A stretch of DNA of 59,649 nucleotides from Latilactobacillus fuchuensis DSM 14340 = JCM 11249 (GTDB lineage Bacteria > Bacillota > Bacilli > Lactobacillales > Lactobacillaceae). The position numbers and the translations under genes were made by a program. The stretch is taken from positions 1 to 59,649 of the forward strand of contig NZ_BAMJ01000011.1 of the NCBI RefSeq assembly GCF_000615805.1. The letters are read 5' to 3'. Positions 24,517 to 36,341 of the stretch are shown one piece after another. Every line of letters begins with the position of its first letter. Position 1 is the stretch's first letter. The notes under the pieces are model-generated. The model had not been told where the DNA came from, did no database searches, and was given only the letters and a program-made list of their open reading frames with translations.

Positions 24517-24567
24517 AAATAACAAAGTAACACCCAAACGATTTTAATTAGGAAGAGGCGGATTGGA

Positions 24568-25608
24568 ATGGCAACTAATGACTTAGTTTCAAAGACAGCA
24601 GATATTTGTAATATTCAAGATATTGAAGAGGCTCGTGCAATTATTAAACCTTATGCTCGCGAAACACCATTAATTCAATCAATGTTTTTAAGTCGGAATG
24701 TGACTAAAGGCAATGTTTTCTTAAAAATGGAAAATATGCAACTAACGGGTTCTTTTAAATTCAGAGGGGCCAATAATAAAATTAATCATTTAACGGCTGA
24801 ACAGCGCGAACGCGGGATTGTGACGGCTTCAGCTGGCAATCACGCACAAGGCGTCGCGTTAACGGCTAAGATTCTAGGGATTGATGCGACCGTTGTCATG
24901 CCTGAAGAAGCACCATTGGCGAAACAACAAGCAACGGCTGGTTACGGCGCTAATGTTGTTTTACACGGTGAAACTTTCAATGATGCACGGCTCTACATGG
25001 AACAATTAGCCGAAGAAAAGGGCTTAACGATTGTACATCCTTACGATGACCGCGAAGTGATGGCGGGTCAAGGGACGATTGGTTTGGAAATTTTAGATAA
25101 GATTTGGAATGTTGACACAGTCATCGTACCCGTTGGTGGTGGTGGTTTAATCTCTGGCGTGGCAACTGCTTTGAAATCATTCAACCCATCAATTCACATC
25201 ATTGGGGTTCAATCTGAAAATGTGCACGGCATGGATGCTTCTTATGAATTGGGCGAAATTACGAGTCATCATGATGACTTTACGTTAGCTGATGGGACCG
25301 ATGTTGCGATTCCTGGGAATTTAACATTCCCAGTTGTTCAAAATTTAGTCGACGAATTTGTTCTTGTGACCGAAGATGAAATTGCAATGGCGATGACGGA
25401 CTTGATGCAACGGGCTAAGATTGTCACAGAAGGAGCCGGCGCTTTGCCAACTGCCGCTTTAATCAGTGGTAAGGTCGATCCTAAATGGCTTGAAGGTAAG
25501 AATATCGTCGCACTTGTCTCCGGTGGTAATGTTGATTTAACGCGTGTTTCTGGAATTATTGATCACCTCTTCAAACCTGCTGATACGAGCAAAGGGGTCG
25601 TTGGTTAG
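24568..25608 (+). CDS. ilvA: Threonine dehydratase (threonine ammonia-lyase)
   Basis: A 346-aa PLP enzyme of fold type II, converting threonine to 2-oxobutanoate and ammonia. The PLP lysine is K64 in GSFKFRGANNK; SAGNHAQGVA and the glycine-rich VPVGGGGLISG contact the cofactor phosphate. There is no C-terminal ACT regulatory domain, so it resembles the short catabolic type (TdcB, about 330 aa), fitting CcpA control and the amino-acid permease next door. A serine-deaminating role is also possible. Confidence 0.88.
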   Translation: MATNDLVSKTADICNIQDIEEARAIIKPYARETPLIQSMFLSRNVTKGNVFLKMENMQLTGSFKFRGANNKINHLTAEQRERGIVTASAGNHAQGVALTAKILGIDATVVMPEEAPLAKQQATAGYGANVVLHGETFNDARLYMEQLAEEKGLTIVHPYDDREVMAGQGTIGLEILDKIWNVDTVIVPVGGGGLISGVATALKSFNPSIHIIGVQSENVHGMDASYELGEITSHHDDFTLADGTDVAIPGNLTFPVVQNLVDEFVLVTEDEIAMAMTDLMQRAKIVTEGAGALPTAALISGKVDPKWLEGKNIVALVSGGNVDLTRVSGIIDHLFKPADTSKGVVG

Positions 25609-25628
25609 TTTCAAATTAGGAATCGGTT

Positions 25629-25672
25629 GAAAGGCGTGTTATATTCAATTGTTGAATGTAACGCGTTTTTTA
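25629..25672 (+). terminator. Terminator between dehydratase and permease genes
   Basis: GCGTGTTATATTCAA and TTGAATGTAACGCG pair around TTG, followed by six T. Leaky read-through to the permease is likely because no clear new promoter is seen in the 30 bases that follow. Confidence 0.75.
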
Positions 25673-25704
25673 TTGGTAAAATTAATGAATTGAGGTGTAC
25701 CGGT

Positions 25705-27021
25705 ATGCAAAACGAAACTGAACTAAAAAGAAATGTCGGCTTTTTCCCGGCGTTATCCGTAGTTATGGGAACCGTGATTGGCGCGGGTGTTTTCTTCAAA
25801 GCGTCTAGTGTTTCAGCTGAAACAGGTTCGACTAGCTTGGCCATGCTCGCGTGGTTCTTAGGTGGGGTCATTACAATTTGCGCCGGTTTGACCGGTGCTG
25901 AACTAGCTGCAGCGATTCCCGAAACGGGTGGTTTAACGAAGTACATTGAACATATCTATGGGGATTTCTGGGGTTTTCTTGCCGGTTGGGCACAAGCTTT
26001 CATCTATTTTCCAGCCAATATTGCAGCAATCTCGGTGATTTTTGCAACCCAACTGGTTAATTTATTCCATCTCCAACAGAGTTATATTGTGGCGATTGCG
26101 ATTCTGGCTGCAGTTTCAATTTTATTAATTAATTGTTTAGGCGCTAAGGCTGGTGGCTTATTACAATCAGTCACGTTAGTGGTCAAATTAATTCCGATTG
26201 CGGTGATTGTTCTTTTCGGATTAATGCAACAAGGATCAGTCGATTTCTCATTATTCCCAGTCGTTGCAGGACCACATCATAACTTTTTAACCGCCTTAGG
26301 CAACGGTTTATTGGCGACATTATTCGCCTATGATGGTTGGATTCACGTCGGTAATATTGCCGGCGAACTTAAGAATCCGAAACGTGATTTGCCCGGTGCG
26401 ATTTCACTGGGAATTGGGTTAGTCATGATTGTTTATTTATTGATTAATGCCATCTTTTTAATGACGTTACCCATTAATCAAATCAGCGGCAATTTAAATG
26501 CCGCTTCAGACGTTTCAACGATTTTATTCGGTGCGATTGGTGGCAAGTTGGTCACAATCGGGATTCTAATTTCGTGTTACGGTGCCGTTAATGGTTACAT
26601 CATGACCGGCATGCGGATTCCATACGCCATGGCCGTCAAAAAAGAATTACCTTTCAATAATTTCTTCATGAAGTTAACCAAGGAAGGGGCACCTTGGGCA
26701 AGCGGTGTGATTGAAGTCGTAGTGGCTTCAATTATGATGATGTTAGGCGCCTTCGATACGATTACCAACATGTTGATTTTCGTGATTTGGACCTTCTACT
26801 GCATGGCGTTTGCGGGTGTCATTATCCTCAGAAAACGTGAACCTGATTTGTACCGACCTTATAAAGTGCCACTATATCCGGTGATTCCATTGATTGCGTT
26901 AATCGGCGGGAGCTTTATCTTAATCAATACGTTATTTACGCAAACCTTCTTGGCAGCCATCGGGATTGTCGTGACGTTACTTGGTATTCCGGTTTATTAT
27001 CATACGAAACAACGAAAATAG
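25705..27021 (+). CDS. APC-family amino acid permease (SteT-like)
   Basis: A 438-aa protein with 12 helices. The first helix carries the APC substrate motif VMGTVIGAGVFFKAS; later GAKAGGLLQSVTLVVKLIPI and DGWIHVGNIAGELKNP are typical of serine/threonine and LAT-like exchangers. ATG 25705 follows GAGGTG. Placed behind threonine dehydratase, it probably brings in threonine or serine, or exchanges them for other amino acids (inference). Confidence 0.88.
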   Translation: MQNETELKRNVGFFPALSVVMGTVIGAGVFFKASSVSAETGSTSLAMLAWFLGGVITICAGLTGAELAAAIPETGGLTKYIEHIYGDFWGFLAGWAQAFIYFPANIAAISVIFATQLVNLFHLQQSYIVAIAILAAVSILLINCLGAKAGGLLQSVTLVVKLIPIAVIVLFGLMQQGSVDFSLFPVVAGPHHNFLTALGNGLLATLFAYDGWIHVGNIAGELKNPKRDLPGAISLGIGLVMIVYLLINAIFLMTLPINQISGNLNAASDVSTILFGAIGGKLVTIGILISCYGAVNGYIMTGMRIPYAMAVKKELPFNNFFMKLTKEGAPWASGVIEVVVASIMMMLGAFDTITNMLIFVIWTFYCMAFAGVIILRKREPDLYRPYKVPLYPVIPLIALIGGSFILINTLFTQTFLAAIGIVVTLLGIPVYYHTKQRK

Positions 27022-27030
27022 TTTAAACTG

Positions 27031-27064
27031 ACCCGGTTCAATCCTCATGAACCGGGTTAATTGT
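27031..27064 (+). terminator. Terminator
   Basis: ACCCGGTTCA and TGAACCGGGT with a 7-base loop, then a weak TTAATTGTT tail. Confidence 0.65.
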
Positions 27065-27079
27065 TGCAAAAAATCTATA

Positions 27080-27107
27080 TTGTAATAATTATTATCTGCG
27101 TTATAAT
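27080..27107 (+). promoter_or_regulatory. Promoter of the NADH oxidase-family gene
   Basis: TTGTAA, 16 bases, TATAAT, ending 33 bases before the start codon. No Rex-type palindrome is evident. Confidence 0.7.
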
Positions 27108-27140
27108 TAGGTTGTACAAAATAGATAAGGAGTGATCAAC

Positions 27141-28493
27141 GTGAAAATTATTGTTGTCGGTTCATCGCACGGTGGGTTCGAAGCTGTTCAAGAAAGTTTA
27201 CTAGATTATCCAGATGCTACAATTCAATGGTATGAAAAGGGCGATTTTTTATCTTTTCTATCTTGTGGGATGCAGCTCTATTTAGAGGGTCAGGTCAAAG
27301 ATGTTAATAGTGTTCGTTATGCAACACCTGAAGGCATGCGGGCTAAAGGCGTTCACGTCTTCACCCAACAAGCCATTACTCAAATTAATCCGGGTCAACA
27401 TACCGTTGACGTGCACGATTTAAAACAGGATACAAAACGTCAAGAAAGTTACGATAAATTAATTCTAAGTGTTGGGGCGGTACCGTTTGAATTACCAGTA
27501 CCGGGCCACGATTTAGCGAATGTTGATTCAATGCGCGGTCGTGATTGGGCGATTGAATTGAAAGCTAAGACGGTTGATCCAATGATTCAAAACGTTGTCG
27601 TGATCGGTTCTGGTTACATTGGGATTGAAGCGGCTGAAGTTTTTGCTAAGGCCGGTAAGAAAGTCACGATTATCGACGTCTTACCAAGATTATTGAGTTT
27701 ATATCTCGATCAAGAATTTACCGATCAATTAACGACCGAGATGCAACAGCACAATATCTATGCGGCGACTGGTCAAGGCGTAAAAGCTTATCAGGGTGTC
27801 AATGGTCGGGTGACAAAAGTGGTCACCGATCAAGCCGAATACCCAGCTGATTTAGTAATTGAAGCTGCTGGTATACGTCCGAATACTGGCTGGTTAAAAG
27901 ATGTGCTTGATTTAGACCAGAGTGGTCGGATTCAAATCAACGAATACTTGCAAACCAGTCAACCTGATATCTTTGCGGTTGGGGATGCAACGATTGTGAA
28001 ATATGCACCAACTGAAACAACGATGCCAATTGCGCTAGCGACAAATGCACGACGGCAAGGGCGCTTTGCTGCTAAGAACTTAATCAATGCGAACCAACCC
28101 GTACCAGCTGTTTCAGGTTCATCAGCGTTAAGTGTGTTTGATTATCACTTTGCTTCAACCGGGATTAAAGAAGGCACTGCGGACAAGCTAGGGGTTAAGA
28201 CCCAATCCGTTTTTGTCGAAGATTTATACCGGCCTCATTTTGTGCCTGAAGCAGACAATGCACCGGTTTATTTCAAATTAACTTTTGATCCTACTAACCG
28301 GCGGGTATTAGGGGCGCAAATCATGTCGAAAGCCAACGTGACAGCCAATATCAATGCGATTTCATTAGCGATTCAAGGTCAAATGACAATTGACGATTTA
28401 GCGTATGCTGATTTCTTCTTCCAACCTGGTTTTGACCGGCCTTGGAACATCATGAACGTCGCCGCTCAAAAGGCACAACGGGAATTAGCTTAA
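27141..28493 (+). CDS. nox: NADH oxidase / CoA-disulfide reductase family flavoprotein
   Basis: A 450-aa cytoplasmic protein. FAD-binding [11 protein letters not shown], active-site cysteine C42 in [14 protein letters not shown]-binding [27 protein letters not shown] and the second FAD motif PDIFAVGDA. The single redox Cys defines the family containing water-forming NADH oxidase, NADH peroxidase and CoA-disulfide reductase. In lactobacilli it removes oxygen or peroxide while regenerating NAD. Which activity applies cannot be settled from sequence alone. GTG 27141 follows AAGGAG. Confidence 0.88.
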   Translation: MKIIVVGSSHGGFEAVQESLLDYPDATIQWYEKGDFLSFLSCGMQLYLEGQVKDVNSVRYATPEGMRAKGVHVFTQQAITQINPGQHTVDVHDLKQDTKRQESYDKLILSVGAVPFELPVPGHDLANVDSMRGRDWAIELKAKTVDPMIQNVVVIGSGYIGIEAAEVFAKAGKKVTIIDVLPRLLSLYLDQEFTDQLTTEMQQHNIYAATGQGVKAYQGVNGRVTKVVTDQAEYPADLVIEAAGIRPNTGWLKDVLDLDQSGRIQINEYLQTSQPDIFAVGDATIVKYAPTETTMPIALATNARRQGRFAAKNLINANQPVPAVSGSSALSVFDYHFASTGIKEGTADKLGVKTQSVFVEDLYRPHFVPEADNAPVYFKLTFDPTNRRVLGAQIMSKANVTANINAISLAIQGQMTIDDLAYADFFFQPGFDRPWNIMNVAAQKAQRELA

Positions 28494-28518
28494 TCAAAAT
28501 AAGATATTAAATAAGTAA

Positions 28519-28548
28519 GCCCCAAACTAATTAGTTTGGGGTATTTTT
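28519..28548 (+). terminator. Terminator
   Basis: CCCCAAACTAA and TTAGTTTGGGG form an unbroken palindrome followed by TATTTTT. Confidence 0.85.
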
Positions 28549-28693
28549 ATGTATTTTTGGAATAAAATTTGACGTTTGTGTCAGATAGAGAGACGTTTAG
28601 GGACAAAGCGTTAAATCGATAAATTAGCGTGCTACAATGCGCATGACGGATTCTGGAGGAATGTAGTTAATCAAATTGATTAGGAGCTTATTC

Positions 28694-29212
28694 ATGAAAA
28701 CCAGTACAAAGTTCGCGCTAATCGGAATTATATTTGCACTATTATTAATCAGTGGTGGCGGATGCTACCATATGAATCAATTCAAAAAAGAACTAATGGT
28801 CAAAAAATGGCTTATTGAAATAGCAGCACCACGGATTGATGAATTTTATAAGTGGAACTATCTCGGTGTTAAGACGACAAAGGTGACAGTCTTAGAGCGT
28901 AATCCGGTTGATGGTAGTCCCTATGGCGAAGTCGAATTAACGTTAGACCATAAGAAAAAAGCATCAGCAATGATAGCGCTGACGGGAACTGACTTATCTT
29001 TTGGCACATTCAGTGAAAGGTCTACTCCAAGACCTGACTTTAAAGTAGCAGAAGCTGGGAATGATGCTATAAACCATAATGATTATATACTCCAAATAAA
29101 AGATATCAAAAAATTGAAAAAAAGTGGCTACACCGAAAAAATTTCAGGTCAAGAAATTAAGTATTATCTATTTAAAACTTACCCAGAAAAGTTTAAAGGG
29201 ATTGGACACTAG
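28694..29212 (+). CDS. Secreted or membrane-anchored hypothetical protein
   Basis: A 172-aa protein with an N-terminal hydrophobic segment (FALIGIIFALLLISGGGC). The Cys gives a weak lipobox (GGGC rather than the usual LxGC), so it may be a lipoprotein or just membrane-tethered. The outside part is Lys-rich, with YGEVELTLDHKKKASA. No family recognised. Base composition and codon use are less even than in neighbours, suggesting accessory origin. ATG 28694 follows AGGAG. Confidence 0.65.
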   Translation: MKTSTKFALIGIIFALLLISGGGCYHMNQFKKELMVKKWLIEIAAPRIDEFYKWNYLGVKTTKVTVLERNPVDGSPYGEVELTLDHKKKASAMIALTGTDLSFGTFSERSTPRPDFKVAEAGNDAINHNDYILQIKDIKKLKKSGYTEKISGQEIKYYLFKTYPEKFKGIGH

Positions 29213-29273
29213 TTGACACTCAGTTTTATTGACAATAATCGCTTGAGCATGGTCAATCAATTTCAAATCAAAT

Positions 29274-29304
29274 AAAAAAATACGATGCACGCATCGTATT
29301 TTTA
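29274..29304. terminator. Bidirectional terminator
   Basis: AAAAATACGATGC and GCATCGTATTTTT with a very short loop, between convergent genes. Confidence 0.8.
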
Positions 29305-29350
29305 GTTGAAGCTATGGGGGTAATAAAGATAAACTTACTTAGCGATGCAG

Positions 29351-29998
29351 TTAGTCCGTCGTCAACCGTTCCGATTGATCAGCGATGAAATGTTTCCAAA
29401 TATAAAAGCCAATCGTGACAACGGTATAAGCATCAAACAGTATTAAGAAACTTGTGAGGTTCGTGATGCGACCAAATAAATGGACGTGCCACCAAATCAA
29501 ACCAATCGCAACAAAATTGAAACGGTGAATCCAAACCGATACTTGATGTTTAAAGACAACTTGCAGTTTTTGTTTTAAACGGGCGACAAGTGGCCAGCGA
29601 TTAAAAACACCTGATAGGAAGAAAACTGCAAATAAGAGTTCAAATACCGACAAATGCCAAGCGATATTGCCGATATTTTTGACCCATAGATCAACTGTCG
29701 CCATCGAAAGTGAGATGATGGCGTGAAAGCAGATTAAGACCGACGCTAAAACACCGAGCATGCCGTGGACAAAATGCATGGCGGGCAACCCAATCCGTCA
29801 ATCCAGCCATTGCGGTTTTGTTGATAGCAAAACAATACTCAACCACCAAACGTAAGCGATGATGCCAAAATCGTAACCTAACAAGGTGCGTGTGGGTTCA
29901 AGTAAGGTTAGATTGAGCAACAAAACGAGTGGTAGCGGCAGAACTAGTAAAATCATAAACCAAGTGCTATATAAAGCTAGGGGGTATTTCCTTAGCAT
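29351..29998 (-). pseudogene. Ferric-reductase-like membrane protein interrupted by an in-frame TGA
   Basis: One frame runs from ATG 29998 (GGAGG eight bases upstream) to 29351, broken only by TGA at 29800-29798 in the context KPQWLD-stop-RIGLPAMHFVHG. The second half begins at an internal Met without a ribosome binding site, so the stop looks like a Trp codon (TGG) mutated to TGA. The whole protein would be about 215 aa with five or six helices. Paired histidines in HFVHGMLGVLASVLICFH and HRFNFVAIGLIWWHVH match the bis-His haem b arrangement of ferric reductase/NOX transmembrane domains. No flavin domain follows. Either a true nonsense pseudogene or a base error. Confidence 0.7.
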
Positions 29999-30207
29999 AT
30001 CAATTTCCTCCATCCGTGGTACGGGTAGTATTATACAGTAAGGGGTAAATATTGCCTTAATGATTTTAAAAAAAGCGAAATACCAAGGATGTTGGCGTTG
30101 TTCATTAGTGATAATACTGACAGCGTTAATTAAAATGAGGATGTGTTAATTGTTATTAAAGTAGGTTTTATTATCTATAATAGAAATAAAGTGAAAATTA
30201 ATGAAAC

Positions 30208-30246
30208 AAAAAAAGCCGTCGTAGCAAATGCTACAACGGCTTTTTA
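30208..30246 (-). terminator. Terminator of the tRNA-Arg gene
   Basis: Minus strand: AAAAAGCCGTTGTAGC and GCTACGACGGCTTTTTTT around a 4-base loop. Confidence 0.85.
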
Positions 30247-30258
30247 AACGATTATTGA

Positions 30259-30330
30259 TGCGCCACCCGGGAGTCGAACCCGGATCTCAAGAACCGGAAT
30301 CTTGGGTGCTATCCATTACACTAGCGGCGC
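30259..30330 (-). tRNA. tRNA-Arg (anticodon CCG)
   Basis: 72 nt folding as a full cloverleaf. The acceptor GCGCCGC pairs with GTGGCGC (one G-U), the anticodon arm is CAAGA-TTCCGGT-TCTTG giving anticodon CCG, and the T arm is CCGGG-TTCGACT-CCCGG. CCA is not encoded (TCA follows). It reads CGG codons. It is a lone gene with its own promoter and terminator. The remaining bases of the 30014-30626 gap hold the promoters and operator listed here. Confidence 0.95.
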
Positions 30331-30368
30331 AAATGTCTAATCAAACGTACTTAACAGTACAATATGTT

Positions 30369-30397
30369 ATTTTAGCGGAAGTTAGCCACAATATCAA
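30369..30397 (-). promoter_or_regulatory. Promoter of tRNA-Arg
   Basis: Minus strand TTGATA (30397-30392), 17 bases, TAAAAT (30374-30369), about 40 bases before the mature 5' end. Confidence 0.65.
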
Positions 30398-30477
30398 GTC
30401 TAATTTGATAAAAAGCGTGATAAATCAGTCTTTAAAAAAACATTCGGAAAGAAAACGTATTCATTGGTTTCAAAGCG

Positions 30478-30506
30478 TTGCACTTATTTTATACAGTTGT
30501 TATAAT
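30478..30506 (+). promoter_or_regulatory. Promoter of the cggR-glycolysis operon
   Basis: TTGCAC, 17 bases, TATAAT, giving a leader of about 115 bases that contains the CggR operator. Confidence 0.75.
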
Positions 30507-30568
30507 AGTCTTGTTCGAAAGGTGAGTTGCTAGTTTTAGTAGGTTTCCTTTTTATTTTTGCCAACCAT

Positions 30569-30606
30569 GGGTCGCTTAATGACATAGACGGACATATTAC
30601 GTCCCA
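30569..30606 (+). promoter_or_regulatory. CggR operator
   Basis: GGGTC-N6-TGAC followed by CGGAC-N6-CGTCC closely follows the two-half architecture known for the Bacillus cggR operator (GGGAC-N6-TGTC-N4-CGGGAC-N6-TGTCC). Lying downstream of the promoter, bound CggR would block elongation; fructose-1,6-bisphosphate relieves this in Bacillus. Confidence 0.7.
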
Positions 30607-30626
30607 CTAGAAAGTAGGCGTTAGCA

Positions 30627-31664
30627 ATGCGCGATGAGTTATCTGCAATAGAGGCTGTTGCGCCCGATTTCGTTGAAATCATTAAGAAACGCTACCAGGT
30701 TTTACAACATATCGATTGGGCAGCACCAGTTGGACGACGAACACTTGCTTTGCAATTACAAATGAGTGAACGCGTCATCCGGACCGAGACGGATTTTTTG
30801 AAAGCACAAGGTTTGCTAAATTCGTCGAAATCAGGTATGGTTTTAACCGTAAAGGGTAGTGAGACTCTGGAACAATTAAGACAGGTTATGGATCAATTCT
30901 TAGGTTTACGCCAAACTGAACGTGAGTTGAGTCGGGTGTTGGGAATCGAACATTGCTTGATTGTTTCTGGTAACAGTGATGAACAACCCAAAGTCCTTAC
31001 CGAAATGGGCAAATTCGTTAATAGTACGTTGCAGTTGTTATTACCACAAGGTCAAAGTGTTGTGGCGGTAATGGGTGGGACGACGATGGCGAAGGCGGCT
31101 CAAGAACTTTCAACTGATTTATCGAAAGAGCGTAATTTAATTTTTGTTCCGGCTCGGGGTGGTATTGGTGAAAGTGTTGATATTCAGGCAAATGCGGTTT
31201 GTGCTGAAATGGCCAAACGAACTGGTGGCAAACACCGAGCATTGTACGTCCCTGAACAGGTAAGTGAGAAAACTTATGCCCCACTGTTAGAGGAACCAAG
31301 CGTTCAAGAAGTGTTACAATTAATTGAACGTAGTCGTGGCGTTTTGCATAGTATCGGTGAAGCCGTTACGATGGCGGAACGACGAGACATGTCAGCTGAC
31401 ACCATTGCGATGTTGAAAGAACGTCGGGCGGTTGGTGAAGCATTTGGTTATTTCTTTAACGAGCACGGTGAAGTGGTGTATAAGATTCCGCGAATCGGAT
31501 TACAGATTCGAGACTTATTAAAAATTTCGTGTGTCTTAGCGGTTGCTGGTGGTCAATCCAAAGCAATGGCGATTAAGGCATACATGCATCTCGCACCTAA
31601 ACAGACGTGGTTAATCACGGATGAGGGTGCTGCCAACATGATTTTACAAGGGGCGACCCTTTAA
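30627..31664 (+). CDS. cggR: Central glycolytic genes regulator CggR
   Basis: A 345-aa repressor of the SorC/DeoR group: N-terminal helix-turn-helix (about 30-75, [29 protein letters not shown]) and a C-terminal sugar-phosphate-binding domain ([51 protein letters not shown]). It represses its own operon via the upstream operator and responds to fructose-1,6-bisphosphate in Bacillus. First gene of cggR-gap-pgk-tpiA-eno. Confidence 0.95.
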   Translation: MRDELSAIEAVAPDFVEIIKKRYQVLQHIDWAAPVGRRTLALQLQMSERVIRTETDFLKAQGLLNSSKSGMVLTVKGSETLEQLRQVMDQFLGLRQTERELSRVLGIEHCLIVSGNSDEQPKVLTEMGKFVNSTLQLLLPQGQSVVAVMGGTTMAKAAQELSTDLSKERNLIFVPARGGIGESVDIQANAVCAEMAKRTGGKHRALYVPEQVSEKTYAPLLEEPSVQEVLQLIERSRGVLHSIGEAVTMAERRDMSADTIAMLKERRAVGEAFGYFFNEHGEVVYKIPRIGLQIRDLLKISCVLAVAGGQSKAMAIKAYMHLAPKQTWLITDEGAANMILQGATL

Positions 31665-31675
31665 AATAAATTTTT

Positions 31676-31694
31676 ATTTCCTAGAGGAGGAAAT
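31676..31694 (+). other. Hairpin overlapping the gap ribosome binding site
   Basis: ATTTCCT pairs with AGGAAAT around AGAGG, covering the Shine-Dalgarno GAGGAGG. In Bacillus the cggR-gapA message is cut just upstream of gapA; this element could mark a similar cut or tune gap translation (inference). Confidence 0.45.
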
Positions 31695-31701
31695 CTTTAT
31701 T

Positions 31702-32718
31702 ATGACTACAAAAGTAGGTATTAATGGTTTCGGACGTATTGGTCGTTTAGCATTACGTCGTATTTATGAATTAAGCAACACTGACTTGGAAGTTGTTGCA
31801 ATCAATGATTTAACATCACCAGACATGTTAGCTCATTTATTAAAATATGATACAGCTCATGGTCAATTTAACCATGAAGTATCAGCAACAGAAAACAGCT
31901 TGGTTATCGACGGCAAAAACATTCCAGTTTATGCTGAAGCAGATGCTAACAATATCTCTTGGGTTAAAAATGACGGCGTAGACTTAGTACTTGAAAGTAC
32001 TGGTTTCTACACATCAGCAGAAAAAGCACAAGCTCATCTTAATGCTGGTGCTAAAAAAGTTCTTATCTCAGCTCCTGCTGGCCAAATGAAGACAGTTGTT
32101 TACGGTGTTAATGATGACACTATCACAGCTGAAGATAACATCATTTCTGCAGCATCATGTACTACTAACTGTTTAGCACCTTTAGCTAAAGCTGTTAATG
32201 ATGCTTTCGGCATCAAAGCTGGTACTATGACAACAGTTCATGCTTATACTGCTACTCAAAAATTACAAGATGGTCCTGATCGTGGTGGAAACGTACGTGC
32301 TGCACGCGCTGCTGCTGCTAACATCATCCCTCATTCAACTGGTGCTGCTAAAGCTCTTGGCTTAGTTGTTCCTGCTTTGAAGGGTAAATTAGATGGCCAT
32401 GCACAACGTGTACCAGTTATCACTGGTTCATTAACAGAATTAGTTGTAACATTAGAAAAGAATGTTACTGCTGACGAACTTAACGCTGCCGTTAAGAAAG
32501 TTACAGAAGGTAACGCATCATTTGGTTACAACGCTGACGAAATCGTTTCTTCAGATATCATCGGTACTGAATTTGGTTCAGTATTTGATCCTACACAAAC
32601 ACAAGTTGTTGGTGAAGGTTCAGGACAAGTTGTTAAAGCTGTTGCTTGGTATGACAACGAATCAGGTTTTACTGCTCAAATGATCCGTACATTAGAAAAA
32701 TTTGCTAAATTAATCTAA
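31702..32718 (+). CDS. gap: Glyceraldehyde-3-phosphate dehydrogenase
   Basis: A 338-aa enzyme forming 1,3-bisphosphoglycerate with NAD. NAD-binding [10 protein letters not shown] at the N terminus, catalytic Cys 153 in [12 protein letters not shown], and WYDNESGF near the C terminus. Full family length. Very strong codon bias toward AT-ending, abundant-tRNA codons (GCT, GTT, GAA) compared with neighbours outside this operon, as expected for a highly expressed gene. Ribosome binding site GAGGAGG. Confidence 0.98.
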   Translation: MTTKVGINGFGRIGRLALRRIYELSNTDLEVVAINDLTSPDMLAHLLKYDTAHGQFNHEVSATENSLVIDGKNIPVYAEADANNISWVKNDGVDLVLESTGFYTSAEKAQAHLNAGAKKVLISAPAGQMKTVVYGVNDDTITAEDNIISAASCTTNCLAPLAKAVNDAFGIKAGTMTTVHAYTATQKLQDGPDRGGNVRAARAAAANIIPHSTGAAKALGLVVPALKGKLDGHAQRVPVITGSLTELVVTLEKNVTADELNAAVKKVTEGNASFGYNADEIVSSDIIGTEFGSVFDPTQTQVVGEGSGQVVKAVAWYDNESGFTAQMIRTLEKFAKLI

Positions 32719-32756
32719 TTCACTTTTAGTGAACACTGATTACTATCGCAATTAAT

Positions 32757-32792
32757 AAGGCGGGAGGGGGTAAACTCCTCCTGCCTTTTTTT
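32757..32792 (+). terminator. Internal terminator/attenuator between gap and pgk
   Basis: AAGGCGGGAGG and CTCCTCCTGCCTT with seven T. A complete intrinsic terminator inside the operon; partial read-through would keep gap message above that of the downstream genes. Confidence 0.75.
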
Positions 32793-32817
32793 ATGAAAAT
32801 TTAGGAGGTCTTGTTCA

Positions 32818-34032
32818 ATGGCTAAACAAACAATCGAAGACTTAAAAGATGTTCAAGGTAAAAAAGTATTAATGCGTGTTGACTTTAATGTCCCTATTAA
32901 AGGTGGCGTTATTGGCGACGATAACCGGATTGCTGCTGCTTTACCAACAATTCAATATTTAAACGAAAAAGGTGGCAAGTTAATCTTACTATCACATTTA
33001 GGTCGTATTAAGAGCGATGCTGATAAGAAAGAATTAACACTTGCACCAGTTGCTAAACGTTTAGGTGAATTATTAAACAAAGACGTTAAATTCGTTGCTT
33101 CAAACGAAGGTTCAGAACTAGAAACTGCTATCAACGCTATGGTTGACGGTGATATCTTAGTAATGGAAAACACTCGTTTCCAAGACATCGATAACGACTT
33201 TGGCAAACGCGAAAGTAAAAACGATCCTAAGTTGGGCGAATACTGGGCTTCATTAGGCGACATGTTCGTCAACGATGCTTTTGGGACTGCTCATCGTGCC
33301 CATGCTTCAAACGTTGGGATTGCTGAAGCAATGAAAGCAAACAACAAACCCGCTGTTGCTGGTTACTTATTAGAAAAAGAAATCAAATTCTTGGGCGAAG
33401 CTGTTGATACACCAAAACGTCCTTTTGTTGCTATCTTAGGTGGCGCAAAGGTTTCTGATAAGATCGGCGTTATCGAACATTTATTAGCAAAAGCTGATAA
33501 AGTAATCGTTGGTGGTGGGATGACTTATACATTCTACGCTGCTAAAGGTTTATCAATCGGTAACTCATTAGTTGAAGCTGATAAAGTTGAATTAGCTAAA
33601 GAATTAATCGAAAAAGCTGGCGACAAATTAGTATTGCCTGTTGACAACATTGTTGCTGACAAGTTTGCTAACGACGCTAAGACAGAAACTGTTGAAGGTA
33701 ACATTCCTGATGGCTACATGGCATTAGATATCGGACCTAAAGCAATTGCTGACTTTAAAGATGTTCTTAAAGATGCTAAGACAGTCGTTTGGAACGGCCC
33801 AATGGGTGTGTTCGAAATGGAAAAATTTGCTAATGGGACATTGGCAATTGGCGAATTCTTAGGTAACTTATCAGGCGCGACAACAATCGTCGGTGGTGGT
33901 GATTCAACTGCAGCCGTTAAGAAATTAGGCGTTGGCGACAAGTTAACACATATTTCTACCGGTGGTGGCGCATCACTTGAATACCTAGAAGGTAAGACAT
34001 TACCTGGTATCGCTGCTATTTCAGACAAATAA
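32818..34032 (+). CDS. pgk: Phosphoglycerate kinase
   Basis: A 404-aa two-domain kinase making ATP and 3-phosphoglycerate. N-terminal [10 protein letters not shown], substrate-site SHLGR, hinge and nucleotide motifs [25 protein letters not shown] and [10 protein letters not shown]. Full length. Start preceded by TTAGGAGG. 24 bases from tpiA. Confidence 0.98.
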   Translation: MAKQTIEDLKDVQGKKVLMRVDFNVPIKGGVIGDDNRIAAALPTIQYLNEKGGKLILLSHLGRIKSDADKKELTLAPVAKRLGELLNKDVKFVASNEGSELETAINAMVDGDILVMENTRFQDIDNDFGKRESKNDPKLGEYWASLGDMFVNDAFGTAHRAHASNVGIAEAMKANNKPAVAGYLLEKEIKFLGEAVDTPKRPFVAILGGAKVSDKIGVIEHLLAKADKVIVGGGMTYTFYAAKGLSIGNSLVEADKVELAKELIEKAGDKLVLPVDNIVADKFANDAKTETVEGNIPDGYMALDIGPKAIADFKDVLKDAKTVVWNGPMGVFEMEKFANGTLAIGEFLGNLSGATTIVGGGDSTAAVKKLGVGDKLTHISTGGGASLEYLEGKTLPGIAAISDK

Positions 34033-34812
<780 letters not shown>

Positions 34813-34855
34813 TTTTTAGCGAATTCTTATTTACGAATTGCTAAAAATTGGCTAA

Positions 34856-36223
<1,368 letters not shown>

Positions 36224-36234
36224 TTGATTTTTTG

Positions 36235-36265
36235 AAAGGCTGGTCATTTGACCAGTCTTTTTTTA
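36235..36265 (+). terminator. Terminator of the glycolytic operon
   Basis: AAAGGCTGGTCA and TGACCAGTCTTT followed by a T-run. Confidence 0.9.
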
Positions 36266-36281
36266 TTGCCGTTGATTTCAG

Positions 36282-36310
36282 TTGTAATCGCTACCGAAAA
36301 TTGGCATAAT
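36282..36310 (+). promoter_or_regulatory. Promoter of the VOC-family gene
   Basis: TTGTAA, 17 bases, CATAAT. Confidence 0.6.
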
Positions 36311-36341
36311 GAGTTTAGATTAATTAGAGGAGCGAATCATT

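Noticed and set aside
29798-29800. Selenocysteine or stop read-through at the TGA
   Set aside because: No SECIS-like hairpin or sel genes are visible, and the family has Trp or other residues rather than a redox Cys at this position.
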